This document shows, one piece after another, positions 7,958 to 18,000 of a DNA stretch of 64,000 bases. Every line of letters begins with the position of its first letter. Positions within the stretch are counted from its first letter, which is position 1. This DNA is from an uncultured Cytophagales bacterium (GTDB lineage Bacteria; Bacteroidota; Bacteroidia; Cytophagales; Thermoflexibacteraceae): contig CALHUI010000011.1 of assembly GCA_938039675.1 (NCBI GenBank), forward strand, positions 1-64,000. Direction: 5' to 3'. The position numbers and the translations under genes were made by a program. A model generated the notes under the pieces. That model did not search any database. It was given only the letters and a program-made list of their open reading frames with translations, and had not been told where the DNA came from.

Positions 7958-9772
7958 TTATGCTTCCAGCATTTGCAGGCGGATTAGATTGCTGTAAGTT
8001 CCTGTGTCGTCGTTGAGAAGTTCTTCGTGAGTGCCTTGTTCTATAATTTGCCCTTTGTCTATCACGTAAATTCTGTCCACTTTTTTAATAGTTGCCAGTC
8101 GGTGGGCAATAATCAGCGTGGTGCGGTCTTTCATCAGGGTTTCCAACGCCTCTTGTACCAAGTGTTCTGATTCGGCATCTAAGGAACTGGTCGCTTCGTC
8201 GAGCACCAAAATAGCAGGGTCTTTCAGAATGGCACGGGCAATGGCGATGCGCTGTCGCTGTCCGCCCGAAAGTTTTACACCGCGCTCGCCAACAATGGTA
8301 TTCAGTCCTTCGGGGAAGCTCTGAATAAAATTCCATGCATTGGCTTTGCGGGCGGCTTCTATAATTTCCGCTTCGCTTGCGGTAGGCTTACCATAGGCAA
8401 TGTTTTCGCGAATGGTACCACCAAACAGGATAACCTCTTGCGGTACAATGGCGATATTGCTGCGGTAGGCGGTCAGATTGTAATTGGCAACAGGTTGATT
8501 ATCAACCATAATTTGCCCGCTTTGGGGCTCATAAAAACGCAATAGCAGTTGTACGATAGTAGATTTTCCGGCACCGCTATGCCCTACCAAGGCCACCTTT
8601 TCACTGGCTTTGACGTGGAAAGACAAATCGTTTAGCACTGTTACATCCTCACGGGTAGGATAACGGAACACAATGTTTTGATAGGCTATATCACCTTTTA
8701 AGCGTAACACCGTTGTTGTGGATTTTGTATGGGCAAATTCATCCTCCATTTCCAAAATTTCGCGGACGCGCTCCGATGCACCCACGGCGCGTTGCAACTG
8801 CCCGTAGATGTCGCCCAGACCGCCGATGCTGCCACCGATGAACATGGTGTAAATGACAAAAGAGGTGAGGTCGCCGATGGTGATTTCGCCCGAAGCCACC
8901 AGTCCTGCGCCGTACCAGAGTACTGCCACAATGCCGCCAAACAGTGCCAAAATGATAAATGATACAAATGCACCACGATAACGCGCTGCGTGCAGTGCCG
9001 TTGCAATGACTTTTTGCAACGAGGTATGATAGCGATTTACTTCGTAAGCCTCATTAGTATATGCTTTTACCATGCTGATGGATTGCAGCGTTTCTTCCAC
9101 CACTACGTTGGCTTTGGCGAGTTCGTCCTGCGTTTGCTTGGACATTTTGCGGATGCGTTTGCCGAAAAGCAAGCCCAAAATTACCAGCACGGGAATTACC
9201 CCCAGCATAAATAACGTGAGCTTAGGCGTATTCCAAAACAGCACGCCTAACCCGATGATAAGTATGCAAAACTGGCGGAAAAACTCTGCCAGCGTAATGG
9301 AAAAGGTATCTTGCAAAAGAGCAATATCGGCTGTAATACGGCTCATCAGCTCGCCTGTGCGCTGGCTGTCAAAAAAGCCCATAGGCAGGTGCATGAGTTT
9401 TTTGTAGAGTGTTTGCCGAATATCTGCCATACTGCGCTCGCTTACGCGGCTGAAAAAATATACGCGCAGAAATGAAAAGACAGCCTGCACAATCAATACG
9501 ACCATTAGCGCCAGCGAAATCGTATTGATGCCTTGCAACATGGCAGGCGCATTGCCTGTGGCAGCATCTACCAACTTGCCTGTCAGGAATGGAAATGCTA
9601 GCACAACCGTACTGGAAAAAAACAGGAAGAACATCCCTGCAAAAAAATGTCCGCGATATGGGTACATGAAGCGGTAAATACCCGCCAGATGTTTGAGCGT
9701 ATTTTTATTGATTTTGCCTTTTTCGCGGTCGGGAAGGTCTTTGCGTGCCATTGAAATGCTGTTTGAAGCCAC
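7958..9772 (-). CDS. MsbA-like ABC exporter, fused membrane and ATPase domains
   Basis: 604 residues, the normal size of a half-transporter that works as a dimer. The first about 340 residues hold the six-helix exporter domain; the ATPase domain follows with Walker A GHSGAGKST (about 400), signature LSGGQRQRI (about 500), Walker B ILVLDEATSSLD and the H-loop IIAHRLAT. Proteins of this type export lipids (MsbA), drugs or peptides; the sequence alone does not settle the substrate. There is no peptidase or accessory domain. It is transcribed away from the ROK kinase, with 173 bp between the start codons for two divergent promoters. Confidence 0.92.
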   Translation of the reverse strand: MASNSISMARKDLPDREKGKINKNTLKHLAGIYRFMYPYRGHFFAGMFFLFFSSTVVLAFPFLTGKLVDAATGNAPAMLQGINTISLALMVVLIVQAVFSFLRVYFFSRVSERSMADIRQTLYKKLMHLPMGFFDSQRTGELMSRITADIALLQDTFSITLAEFFRQFCILIIGLGVLFWNTPKLTLFMLGVIPVLVILGLLFGKRIRKMSKQTQDELAKANVVVEETLQSISMVKAYTNEAYEVNRYHTSLQKVIATALHAARYRGAFVSFIILALFGGIVAVLWYGAGLVASGEITIGDLTSFVIYTMFIGGSIGGLGDIYGQLQRAVGASERVREILEMEDEFAHTKSTTTVLRLKGDIAYQNIVFRYPTREDVTVLNDLSFHVKASEKVALVGHSGAGKSTIVQLLLRFYEPQSGQIMVDNQPVANYNLTAYRSNIAIVPQEVILFGGTIRENIAYGKPTASEAEIIEAARKANAWNFIQSFPEGLNTIVGERGVKLSGGQRQRIAIARAILKDPAILVLDEATSSLDAESEHLVQEALETLMKDRTTLIIAHRLATIKKVDRIYVIDKGQIIEQGTHEELLNDDTGTYSNLIRLQMLEA

Positions 9773-9945
9773 AAAGTAAACTCAAAATCGCACGAATCCG
9801 CACAATATACCACAGATTTCGGCAAGGAATGTATCGGCAGGCATTCGCCAATAAACCTTCCAGTTTAGTGCAGATTATTTGTATAAATCGCCGCAAAATC
9901 ACAATATTGCCAAACGACAATTAATATTTAAGCATTTCCTTCACT

Positions 9946-10932
9946 ATGCAGACAGGCGCACCTGAATTTGTTTTAGGGATAGACGTGGGCGGTACTTTTA
10001 CTAAGTACGGATTTGTAAGCCATCAGGGCGAATGTGTGGGCGAAAACAACATCCCCACCCATGCCAATGAACCTTTCAGCCACTTTTTGGCGCGATTAGT
10101 TCAGGCGGTAGAAGAAAGCCGTCGGGAATTGGGCTATGAAATTGTTCTGCGGGGCATTGGTATGGGTGCGCCCAATGCCAACTACTACACCGGCCGCATT
10201 GAAAAACCTGCCAACCTGAGCTGGGGCGATGTGGACGTGGTCGGGCTGATGGGCAAGCATTTCAAAAACATTCCCATTATCATCACCAACGATGCCAATG
10301 CGGCTGCCATCGGCGAAATGAGGTTCGGGGCAGCACGAAACATGCGCGACTTTGTGATGATTACCCTTGGCACAGGGCTGGGCAGCGGGCTGGTTTCCAA
10401 CGGGCAACTGATTTACGGCCATGACGGATTTGCCGGCGAATTGGGACACATTATTGTAGACCCCAACGGTAGGATGCACCCCAACGGTAGGCGTGGCGCG
10501 CTGGAAACCTATGTTTCGGCAACAGGCATCAAACGGACGGTATTCCATCTGTTGGCAGAGTACCCCGACGAAAGCGAATTACGAGACTTGAGTTTCCACG
10601 AAATGACAGGCGAACACATTACCGCGGCAGCCCAACGCGGCGATAAAATCGCACTGGAAGCCTATGAATACACCGGGCGCATTTTAGGCATCAAATTAGC
10701 CGATACGGTAGCCTACACCAGCCCCGAAGCCATTATCTTTTTCGGCGGCCCTACCAAGGCAGGCAACCTGCTTTTAGACCCCATCAAAAAACACATGGAG
10801 GAAAACCTCTTCCCAATTTATCGCAACAAAGTCAAGTTGCTGATTTCGGCACTGGAAGGCCGCAACGCTGCCGTTTTGGGCGCAAGCGCCTTAGTTTGGC
10901 AAGAACTTGACAGAGCAGCCATGAGCAGATAA
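9946..10932 (+). CDS. ROK-family sugar kinase (glucokinase-like), zinc cysteines missing
   Basis: 328 residues. ROK kinases phosphorylate glucose, GlcNAc, ManNAc or related sugars with ATP in the cytoplasm. The N-terminal phosphate loop is GIDVGGTFTKYG (about 10-21); the catalytic Asp lies in ITNDANAAA (about 110), and GTGLGSG and GELGHIIV are the other ROK signatures. The usual CxCGxxGCxE zinc site after GHIIV reads HPNGRRGALE, with every Cys replaced while the closing GALETYVSATG is kept. There is no N-terminal helix-turn-helix, so this is an enzyme rather than a ROK repressor. The exact sugar is not determined. Confidence 0.88.
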   Translation: MQTGAPEFVLGIDVGGTFTKYGFVSHQGECVGENNIPTHANEPFSHFLARLVQAVEESRRELGYEIVLRGIGMGAPNANYYTGRIEKPANLSWGDVDVVGLMGKHFKNIPIIITNDANAAAIGEMRFGAARNMRDFVMITLGTGLGSGLVSNGQLIYGHDGFAGELGHIIVDPNGRMHPNGRRGALETYVSATGIKRTVFHLLAEYPDESELRDLSFHEMTGEHITAAAQRGDKIALEAYEYTGRILGIKLADTVAYTSPEAIIFFGGPTKAGNLLLDPIKKHMEENLFPIYRNKVKLLISALEGRNAAVLGASALVWQELDRAAMSR

Positions 10933-11066
10933 ATTAAAAACGCATCATGCAGAGCCATTTCGGATTCGGGATTTCGGAGTAAAAAAGCAATGTAAATCTG
11001 CATCATTTGCTGTGTGCACCCAATCCGTAGTTTCAAAAAGTCATCCGTTAAAAACCATCCAAAAAA

Positions 11067-11846
11067 ATGAATCCACACTTGCTTGTTACACAAGAAGGGG
11101 CTATTAAAACCCTGACTTTCAACCTTCCCGATAAGAAAAACCCCGTAACGCCCGAAATTTTGCAGGGTATGAAACAAGCCTTGCAAGCAGCCGAAACCGA
11201 CGGCACCCGCATCATCATCCTGACCGGTGCAGGAGACGATTTCAGTGCAGGCGCTGACCTCTCTGCAGGCGCAGAAGACCCGCGCAACGAAAACGTTACC
11301 GAATACCTCCGCACGACAGTAAATCCCGTCATTCTAATGATGCGGCAAACCGACATCCCAATTATCGCCAAAGTGCGCGGCGTTTGTGTGGGTGTCGGTT
11401 TCAACTTCGCCCTTGCCTGCGACCTGATTTTTGCCGAAGAAAAAGCCGCATTCAGTCAAATTTTCACGCGCATCGGTTTGGCTTCCGACGGTGGCGGGGC
11501 ATTCTTTCTGCCTCGCCTGACAGGCTATCACAAAGCATTTGAACTGATGGTAACCGGCGCAATGATTAAAGCCGAAGATGCGCTGCGCATGGGCATTGTC
11601 AATCAGGTTTTTGCGGGCGATTTGCTGGATGCTGCCGTTCAGAAAATGGCCAATCAGTTGGCTAACGGGCCATACGTGGCTATCCGACAAATGAAAGCCA
11701 ACCTCCGCGTTGGCATAGCAGGAACATTGGCAGAAACCCTTGATGCAGAAGCAGTTAATCAGTACAAATGTTTCCAAACCCATGATTTCAAAGAAGGCGT
11801 AACGGCATTTCTGGAAAAGCGGCGGGCGAATTTTAAAGGTGAGTAA
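11067..11846 (+). CDS. enoyl-CoA hydratase/isomerase family protein, PaaG-like
   Basis: 259 residues, typical crotonase length. Crotonases act on acyl-CoA thioesters. The oxyanion-hole regions are visible: DDFSAGADLS (about 57-66) and CVGVGFNFALACDLIF (about 106-121). The active-site loop reads GLASDGGGAFFLPRL; an Asp at this place with flanking glycines is typical of 1,2-epoxyphenylacetyl-CoA isomerase (PaaG), whereas hydratases carry Glu. No other phenylacetate gene is in the window, so the substrate may be a different enoyl-CoA. A strong hairpin follows the stop codon at once. Confidence 0.88.
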   Translation: MNPHLLVTQEGAIKTLTFNLPDKKNPVTPEILQGMKQALQAAETDGTRIIILTGAGDDFSAGADLSAGAEDPRNENVTEYLRTTVNPVILMMRQTDIPIIAKVRGVCVGVGFNFALACDLIFAEEKAAFSQIFTRIGLASDGGGAFFLPRLTGYHKAFELMVTGAMIKAEDALRMGIVNQVFAGDLLDAAVQKMANQLANGPYVAIRQMKANLRVGIAGTLAETLDAEAVNQYKCFQTHDFKEGVTAFLEKRRANFKGE

Positions 11847-11854
11847 CTCACACG

Positions 11855-11895
11855 GGTGTTAGCCGTATTTTTTGTAACTTTGGCTAACACCTTTT
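11855..11895 (+). terminator. terminator after the crotonase gene
   Basis: Perfect 10-bp stem GGTGTTAGCC (11855-11864) / GGCTAACACC (11882-11891) followed by TTTT. The loop contains TAACTTTG (11875-11882), which matches the Bacteroidota -7 box TAnnTTTG and could be the promoter of the next gene, whose ATG lies at 11904. Confidence 0.75.
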
Positions 11896-11903
11896 CTTCA
11901 GCT

Positions 11904-12511
11904 ATGCTAAACCCGACATTAAACCAACCTGTTGCCGATAAAATTTACACATATGCCGACTATCTGACGTGGCAGTTGGATAGCTCCTTAGAGTTGTTGC
12001 GCGGAAAAATGCTCGCCATGTCGCCTGCGCCCTTGCGTATTTATCAGAAAATTGCAGGGAAATTATACTTGAAAATAGGCACATACTTACAATCAAAAAC
12101 TTGCGAAGTCTATACGGTTCTCTTTGATGTGCGCTTTCCGCACTGCAAAGACGAAACAAGCGACGAACAGATTACCACTGTTTTGCAGCCCGATATTTGT
12201 GTGATTTGCGATTTGAGTAAGTTAGATGCAAGAGGCTGCTTTGCCTTGGTGCCCCCGACTGGGTGATTGAGGTTCTTTCGGCAGGCAACTCTGCCCGCGA
12301 AATGCGCCAAAAGTACCAGATTTATGAAGAAAGCAGCGTTCGTGAGTATTGGATTGTCAATCCTGAAAACGAAAGTATCCTTCCATATGTACTTGAAAAC
12401 AAATCTTTTGTAGGTAAAGCCCCTATGATTAAGGGCGATAAAGTAAGCCCGCATATTTTCCCTAAGTTAGTGATTGATTTAGACTACATTTTTGAGTCGG
12501 AAAAATTGTAA
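11904..12511 (+). pseudogene. Uma2-family (DUF820) restriction-endonuclease-like gene, frameshifted
   Basis: Uma2/DUF820 proteins have the PD-(D/E)xK nuclease fold; their biological role is poorly known. The first part (11904-12266) runs through YADYL, a VLFDVRF strand and VLQPDICVI, then leaves the frame after DARGCF and stops at 12264-12266. The second part (from about 12247, another frame) continues GAPDWVIEVLS, then REYWIVNP, to 12511. Joined, they give a normal protein of about 190-200 residues with all family segments. The break lies in about 12238-12250, where TTTG and CTTG repeat; an insertion of 5 (or 2) nt or loss of 1 nt explains it. The intact remainder suggests recent damage or a sequencing error. 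Confidence 0.8.
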
Positions 12512-12558
12512 CTTATGCGCTGCTCACCAGATTTTATTTGAAAAACTGCCCAATAACC

Positions 12559-13995
12559 ATGAATACAACTTATGCTGAAGCAGGCATTACAGCCATTACG
12601 GATGTATTTGCCGCCCAACAAAAAACAGCGATTAAACTGCGCAAAAGCACTGCCGATGAACGCATTGCCAAGCTCAAAAAGTTAGCCGCAACAATAGAAA
12701 AATACGAACCGGCATTTATTGAAGCTATGTATGCCGATTTCCGCAAGCCTCGTCAGGAGGTGATAGCCACCGAAATACTGCCTACGCTGATGGATACGCG
12801 CCACGCGATTGCCAATGTACGCAAATGGATGAAAACCAAGCGCGTGGGAACACCTGCTTCGCTGTTTGGGGCAAGTTCTTATGTGCAATATGAACCCAAA
12901 GGCGTATCGCTGATTATCTCACCTTGGAATTATCCGATTTATTTGGTTTTCGGACCCTTGGTATATGCCATTGCTGCAGGCTGTACGGCAATAGTGAAAC
13001 CCTCGGAGCTTACGCCTAATACCTCTGCCGTCATCAGCCGTGTCATTGCGGAAGCCTTCGGCAAAGAGGAAATAGCCTGCTTTGAAGGAGGCGTGGAAGT
13101 TTCCACCGCCTTGTTAGAGCTGCCTTTCAATCATATTTTCTTCACGGGAAGCCCTGCCATCGGCAAAGTAGTCATGCAGGCGGCAGCTAAATATCTTACT
13201 TCTGTAACGCTGGAACTGGGCGGCAAATCGCCCGCTTTCATAGACGAAAGCACTGACCTGAAAGATGCTGCCGAAAAATTGGTTTGGGGTAAGTTCGTGA
13301 ACAACGGGCAAACCTGCGTAGCACCGGATTATCTTTTGGTAAAGCGCGAAAGGCAAGAGGCACTCATCAATGAAATGAAAAATTTCATTGAAAAGTACTA
13401 CAATTCCGACCGCCGGGGGGTTGAGCATTCCTCATCTTATGCACGCATCGTAAACGACCGCCACTTTCAGCGAATTAGCCAACTCATTACCGATGCCTTA
13501 GAAAAAGGCGCTCACATGGCAACCAGCGGCAGAACCATTGCCGAAGAGCGTTTCATTGCGCCAACAATCCTGACCAACGTTACCACGCATATGAAAATTA
13601 TGCAAGAGGAAATCTTCGGACCCGTGCTGCCTGTTATTACCTATGATAACCTCGGCGAAGCCATTGACTTTGTGAACAGCATGGAAAAACCGCTGGCATT
13701 GTACATATTCAGCAAGAGTAACGAAAAAATCAACCGCATTTTGCAGGAAACCTCTGCGGGCGGTACTTGTATCAATGATTGTATTATCCATCTTGCCAAT
13801 CACAATTTGCCGTTTGGCGGGGTGAATAACAGCGGCATTGGCAAAACACACGGCTTCTATGGCTTTGAGGCATTCTCAAACATCCGTGCTGTTTTGCGTC
13901 AGCGCATAGGTTTTACTACCGTCAAAACCTTATACCCTCCTTACGGGGAGAAGATAGACAGTATGTTAAAAATGATGCGGCGCTTTTTTGCATAA
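12559..13995 (+). CDS. NAD(P)-dependent aldehyde dehydrogenase (fatty/aromatic aldehyde class)
   Basis: 478 residues from the ATG at 12559; an upstream in-frame TTG at 12538 is less likely. It oxidises aldehydes to carboxylic acids. The catalytic Cys lies in NNGQTCVAPDY, the general-base Glu in TLELGGKSPAF, and the cofactor motifs ISPWNYP and FTGSPAIGK are present. The lack of an N-terminal extension and the C-terminal hydrophobic/basic tail (LKMMRRFFA) fit the class-3/fatty aldehyde group, which may touch the membrane. HisG starts 9 bp after the stop, so they are probably co-transcribed although the functions differ. Confidence 0.92.
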   Translation: MNTTYAEAGITAITDVFAAQQKTAIKLRKSTADERIAKLKKLAATIEKYEPAFIEAMYADFRKPRQEVIATEILPTLMDTRHAIANVRKWMKTKRVGTPASLFGASSYVQYEPKGVSLIISPWNYPIYLVFGPLVYAIAAGCTAIVKPSELTPNTSAVISRVIAEAFGKEEIACFEGGVEVSTALLELPFNHIFFTGSPAIGKVVMQAAAKYLTSVTLELGGKSPAFIDESTDLKDAAEKLVWGKFVNNGQTCVAPDYLLVKRERQEALINEMKNFIEKYYNSDRRGVEHSSSYARIVNDRHFQRISQLITDALEKGAHMATSGRTIAEERFIAPTILTNVTTHMKIMQEEIFGPVLPVITYDNLGEAIDFVNSMEKPLALYIFSKSNEKINRILQETSAGGTCINDCIIHLANHNLPFGGVNNSGIGKTHGFYGFEAFSNIRAVLRQRIGFTTVKTLYPPYGEKIDSMLKMMRRFFA

Positions 13996-14004
13996 ATTTG
14001 CCGC

Positions 14005-14871
14005 ATGAACTACTCAGCTAAACTCAGAATTGCTATTCAGAAGTCGGGGCGGCTTAGCGAAGACTCTCTGCAAATGATTAAAGAATGTGGTATCAGCTTT
14101 AAAAACGGCATAGGCGCGCTTAAAGCCGAAGCCACTAATTTTCCTATGGAGTTTTTACTGCTCCGCGATGACGACATACCGGGCTATGTGGCCGACGGCG
14201 TAGCCGACATCGGTATTGTAGGCGAAAATGTATTAGCCGAAAAACAACGCGATGTAGTAGTTGCCCATAAACTCGGGTTTTCTAAATGCCGCCTCTCCAT
14301 CGCCATACCCAAAAGTGAGCCTTATGAAGGCGTTCACCAGTTAGACGGCAAGCGTATTGCCACCTCCTACCCGAAAATTCTGGAAACATTCCTGCACAAT
14401 AACAATGTGCAGGCAGACATACACGAAATCAGTGGTTCTGTGGAAATTGCTCCGGGCATAGGCCTTGCCGATGCCATTTGCGATATTGTCAGCTCTGGCA
14501 GTACGCTGTTTACCAACGGTTTGAAAGAGGTGCAGCCCATCTTCCATTCGGAAGCAGTGCTTATCAGCCGCCCCGATATAGCAGAGGAACAACGAACACT
14601 ATTAGACAAACTGCTGTTCCGCATTCGCTCGGTACAGGCTGCGCGCAACAACAAATACATTTTGCTCAATGCCCCCGAGTCAAAAATAGAAGTCATAAAA
14701 TCACTTATTCCGGGCATGAAAAGCCCCAGCATACTACCGCTGGCAGAACCCGGTTGGGTTTCCATGCACTCGGTTATTAACGAGAACGATTTTTGGGAGG
14801 TGATTGAAAAATTACAGGCTGAAGGAGCGCAAGGCATATTAGTTGTTCCTATAGAAAAAATGATTCTCTAA
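14005..14871 (+). CDS. hisG: ATP phosphoribosyltransferase, long form
   Basis: 288 residues. HisG couples ATP and PRPP in the first, feedback-controlled step of histidine synthesis. The length and the C-terminal about 75-residue domain (NAPESKIEVIKSLIPGMKSP onwards) mark the long form with its own histidine-binding regulatory domain, which does not need HisZ. The catalytic domain starts LRIAIQKSGRLSEDS, and the PRPP region GIGLADAICDIVSSGSTL is intact. No hisD, hisC or hisB follows; the next gene is a secreted protease after a terminator, so hisG is separated from the rest of the pathway in this window. Confidence 0.95.
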   Translation: MNYSAKLRIAIQKSGRLSEDSLQMIKECGISFKNGIGALKAEATNFPMEFLLLRDDDIPGYVADGVADIGIVGENVLAEKQRDVVVAHKLGFSKCRLSIAIPKSEPYEGVHQLDGKRIATSYPKILETFLHNNNVQADIHEISGSVEIAPGIGLADAICDIVSSGSTLFTNGLKEVQPIFHSEAVLISRPDIAEEQRTLLDKLLFRIRSVQAARNNKYILLNAPESKIEVIKSLIPGMKSPSILPLAEPGWVSMHSVINENDFWEVIEKLQAEGAQGILVVPIEKMIL

Positions 14872-14894
14872 AACAAAGAACTTATTGCATTGAG

Positions 14895-14932
14895 GCAAGA
14901 TGGCACAAGCGCTATGTCGTCTTGCTTTTTTT
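14895..14932 (+). terminator. terminator after hisG
   Basis: GCAAGA (14895-14900) pairs with TCTTGC (14920-14925), extended inward by several more pairs including G-U, then seven T residues. Classic intrinsic terminator shape. Confidence 0.75.
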
Positions 14933-15013
14933 GATTATCTTACATTGATATTCTGTTTAAAAAACCTTCATTGAACATCAAATTGTTTGATTACTTATCA
15001 AGTAAACTTTCAC

Positions 15014-18000
15014 ATGAAAAAACTCCTACTCACAGGTTTTTCAGGGTTGGTTATAAGTGGTATGCTGTATGCACAATCGCCCAAAACTAATTCCGTTGAG
15101 TTAGAGCGTCTTGCTCGCGATTTTCAACAAGCCCATAACAGCGAAATGGAAAAAGCGCGTGCCATTATCAAGCGCTGGGGCATCCCCGAAGTAATCAGCT
15201 ATCCTGACGGCACGGTAGCATCGCTGAACGGTTTGGATGATGCAGGCTACCCCGAATACCTCATCACCTACAACAATACGCGTGCCGCAGCCACTACCAA
15301 CACCACCGCACTTTGGCAGGGCGGCAGCCTGGGGCTTAATCTGAGCGGCAGAAGCGAGTTTATTAGGAATCGCCTTGGCATTTGGGAAGCTGGTGGTAAT
15401 GTGCTTGCCACACATGAAGAGTTTACCGGCCGCATTGTCTTTGGTGATGATGACCGTACCCCCTCGAGCCATGCCACCCACGTAGCAGGAACAATGATTG
15501 CAGCCGGTATCAACCCGATTGCACGCGGTATGGCATTTGGTGCACGACTACAAGCATATAGCTCTGCCAATGATATTACCGAAATGACAACCGCCTCAAA
15601 CGGCGGACTTCTCATCTCTAACCACTCTTATGGAGCAATTGCCGGTTGGTATAACAACCCTTCGCGCTCCGGTACAGCCGACAACCCACGCTGGGAATGG
15701 CATGGAGACCCAACAGTAAATGGTACAGAAGATTGGAAATTCGGGTTTTACGACACCCGCTGCCGCGACTTAGACCGCCTAGTACAAGCTTCGCCCTATT
15801 ACCTCCCTGTTTTTGCTGCGGCCAACAACCGAACCAGTACCGGCCCTGCCATAGGACAACCATATTGGCAACGCGATGTTGCTGCATCGGGTGGCTACCG
15901 ATTAGTAGAAGCACGCCCCGACAGTATCAGTTCTAATACAGGCTATAACACCATTCCTACGGCAAGTAATGCAAAGAATATTCTGACCGTTGGAGCAGTA
16001 AACCCCATCGCCAATGGCTATACTCGCCCGTCGGACGTGGTGATGTCGGCGTTCAGCAGTTGGGGACCTACCGACGACGGTCGCATTAAGCCCGATTTGG
16101 TGGGTAATGGTGTGGCGGTGGTTTCAGCCACAAACTCAGCCAATAATGCTTATGCTTCGCTGCAAGGTACATCCATGGCTACGCCCAATGTTTCGGGTAC
16201 GATGTTCCTTTTACAAGAACTCTACGGGCAGCAAAATCAGGGCAATTTTATGCTGGCTGCCACCCTCAAAGCGCTGGCTATTCATACAGCCAATGAAGCA
16301 GGCAATGCACCCGGCCCCGACTATCGGTTCGGATGGGGGTTGCTGAACGCTGAGCAGGCAGGTATCGTGATTCTCAATCGCGACCGCACACATGCCATCC
16401 GTGAGGAAAACCTCAACCAAAATCAGACCTTTACGCTGGATGTAATTGCCAGCGGTAACGGCCCGCTAAAAGCTACCATCGTATGGACAGACCCCGAGGG
16501 AACAGTTTTACCTGTTATCAGAGCGAACGTTAATAACCCCAGCCCAAGATTGGTAAACGACTTAGACCTGCGCATTGTCGAAGGCAACACTACCCATCTG
16601 CCGTGGGTATTAAATCCTGCACAGCCCGAGGCAGCGGCTACCCGCGGCGACAATATCCGCGACAATGTGGAGCAGGTGATTGTGGACGACCCGATTCCAG
16701 GCAAAACTTACACCATCCGCGTGAGCCACAAAGGAACTCTACGCGGTAATGCTCAAAACTTTTCGCTCATAATGAGCGGCATAGGCGGAACTGCCTACTG
16801 CGCATCTGCGCCCGCATCCAATGCAGATTCCCGCATTGAAAGCGTTGTATTTGCCAATTTGAATCACACACCGGAAAATGCCTGCCGCACCTATTCGGAT
16901 TTTACCAATCTAACCGCTAACCTTGCTCCCGGGCAGCAGGCAAGCCTAAGAATCGGGCTGGGCACTTGCGGTGCCAATTTTGCTAAAATTGCCCGCGCTT
17001 ATATAGACTGGAACGGCAACGGCAATTTCACCGATGCAGGCGAGTTGGTGGCTACTTCCGCCGCAATTAATGGCACAGAAAGCTTCATAACCAACGTACA
17101 GGTTCCGAATTCGGTACAAATAGGAAGACGTACTCGTATGCGGATTGTGCTATCTGAAACCAACAATGCTGCCAACATAGCACCCTGCGGCAGCTATGCC
17201 AAAGGTGAAACTCGCGACTATACGATTGCTTTTGTGCGTCCGCAAGCAGACATTGCCGTCACAGGACTTATTAGCCCTGTTTCGGGTATTTGTCCGGAGC
17301 AAACCGTCAGCGTTGTTTCCGTAAGCATACGCAACTTGGGTAATACCAATATCACCAACGGCAATTTTTCGCTGACTATTACCAACCCGCAAAACCAACA
17401 ATTGGTCGATTTTTCGGGCACTTTCAGTTTCTCAGCAGGATTGCCCTCATTGGCAACAAGTTTTGTACACATCACCTTGTCCCAACCGTTGCGTTTGCAA
17501 GCCGGTACGGTGTATACAGTGCGCAGCAACTTTACCGTTGAGGGCGATGCAGACCCAAGCAACAACGTAAATATCAGCACATTCAGGTCGGCAGATGCCG
17601 GCACGGCACCTACCGGGCTTTCTGTGGTTGCCTGCGGTACTGACGGCCCCGTAACCCTTAGCAGAGCCTCCGAAGGAAGCGGACTATATTGGTACGATGC
17701 TCCTGTGGGCGGCAACCTGATTGGAGCAGGCAACCGAGTAGTTACCAACGCAAGACCTGCCGATGGTCGCTACTACGCTGCTATCAATGATTTTGTACGC
17801 ACTGGACTCGGCCCCAAAACCAAAGAAGTATTTGCAAGCGGCGGCTACAACCAGTTCAGCCCCTCTATCAACGTACGCGTACAACAGCCCGTAGTTATAG
17901 AATCGGCAAGGTTGTACATCGGCAATGCAGGGCTGTTGCAATTTACCGTAACCGATGTTCGTACCCGCGAAGAGGTTTCTTCTGTGGTGATTAATGCCCG

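Noticed and set aside
13993-14000. TAAATTTG as a hisG promoter -7 box
   Set aside because: It fits TAnnTTTG but lies only 4 bp before the ATG and overlaps the stop of the preceding gene, without a -33 element, so probably chance.
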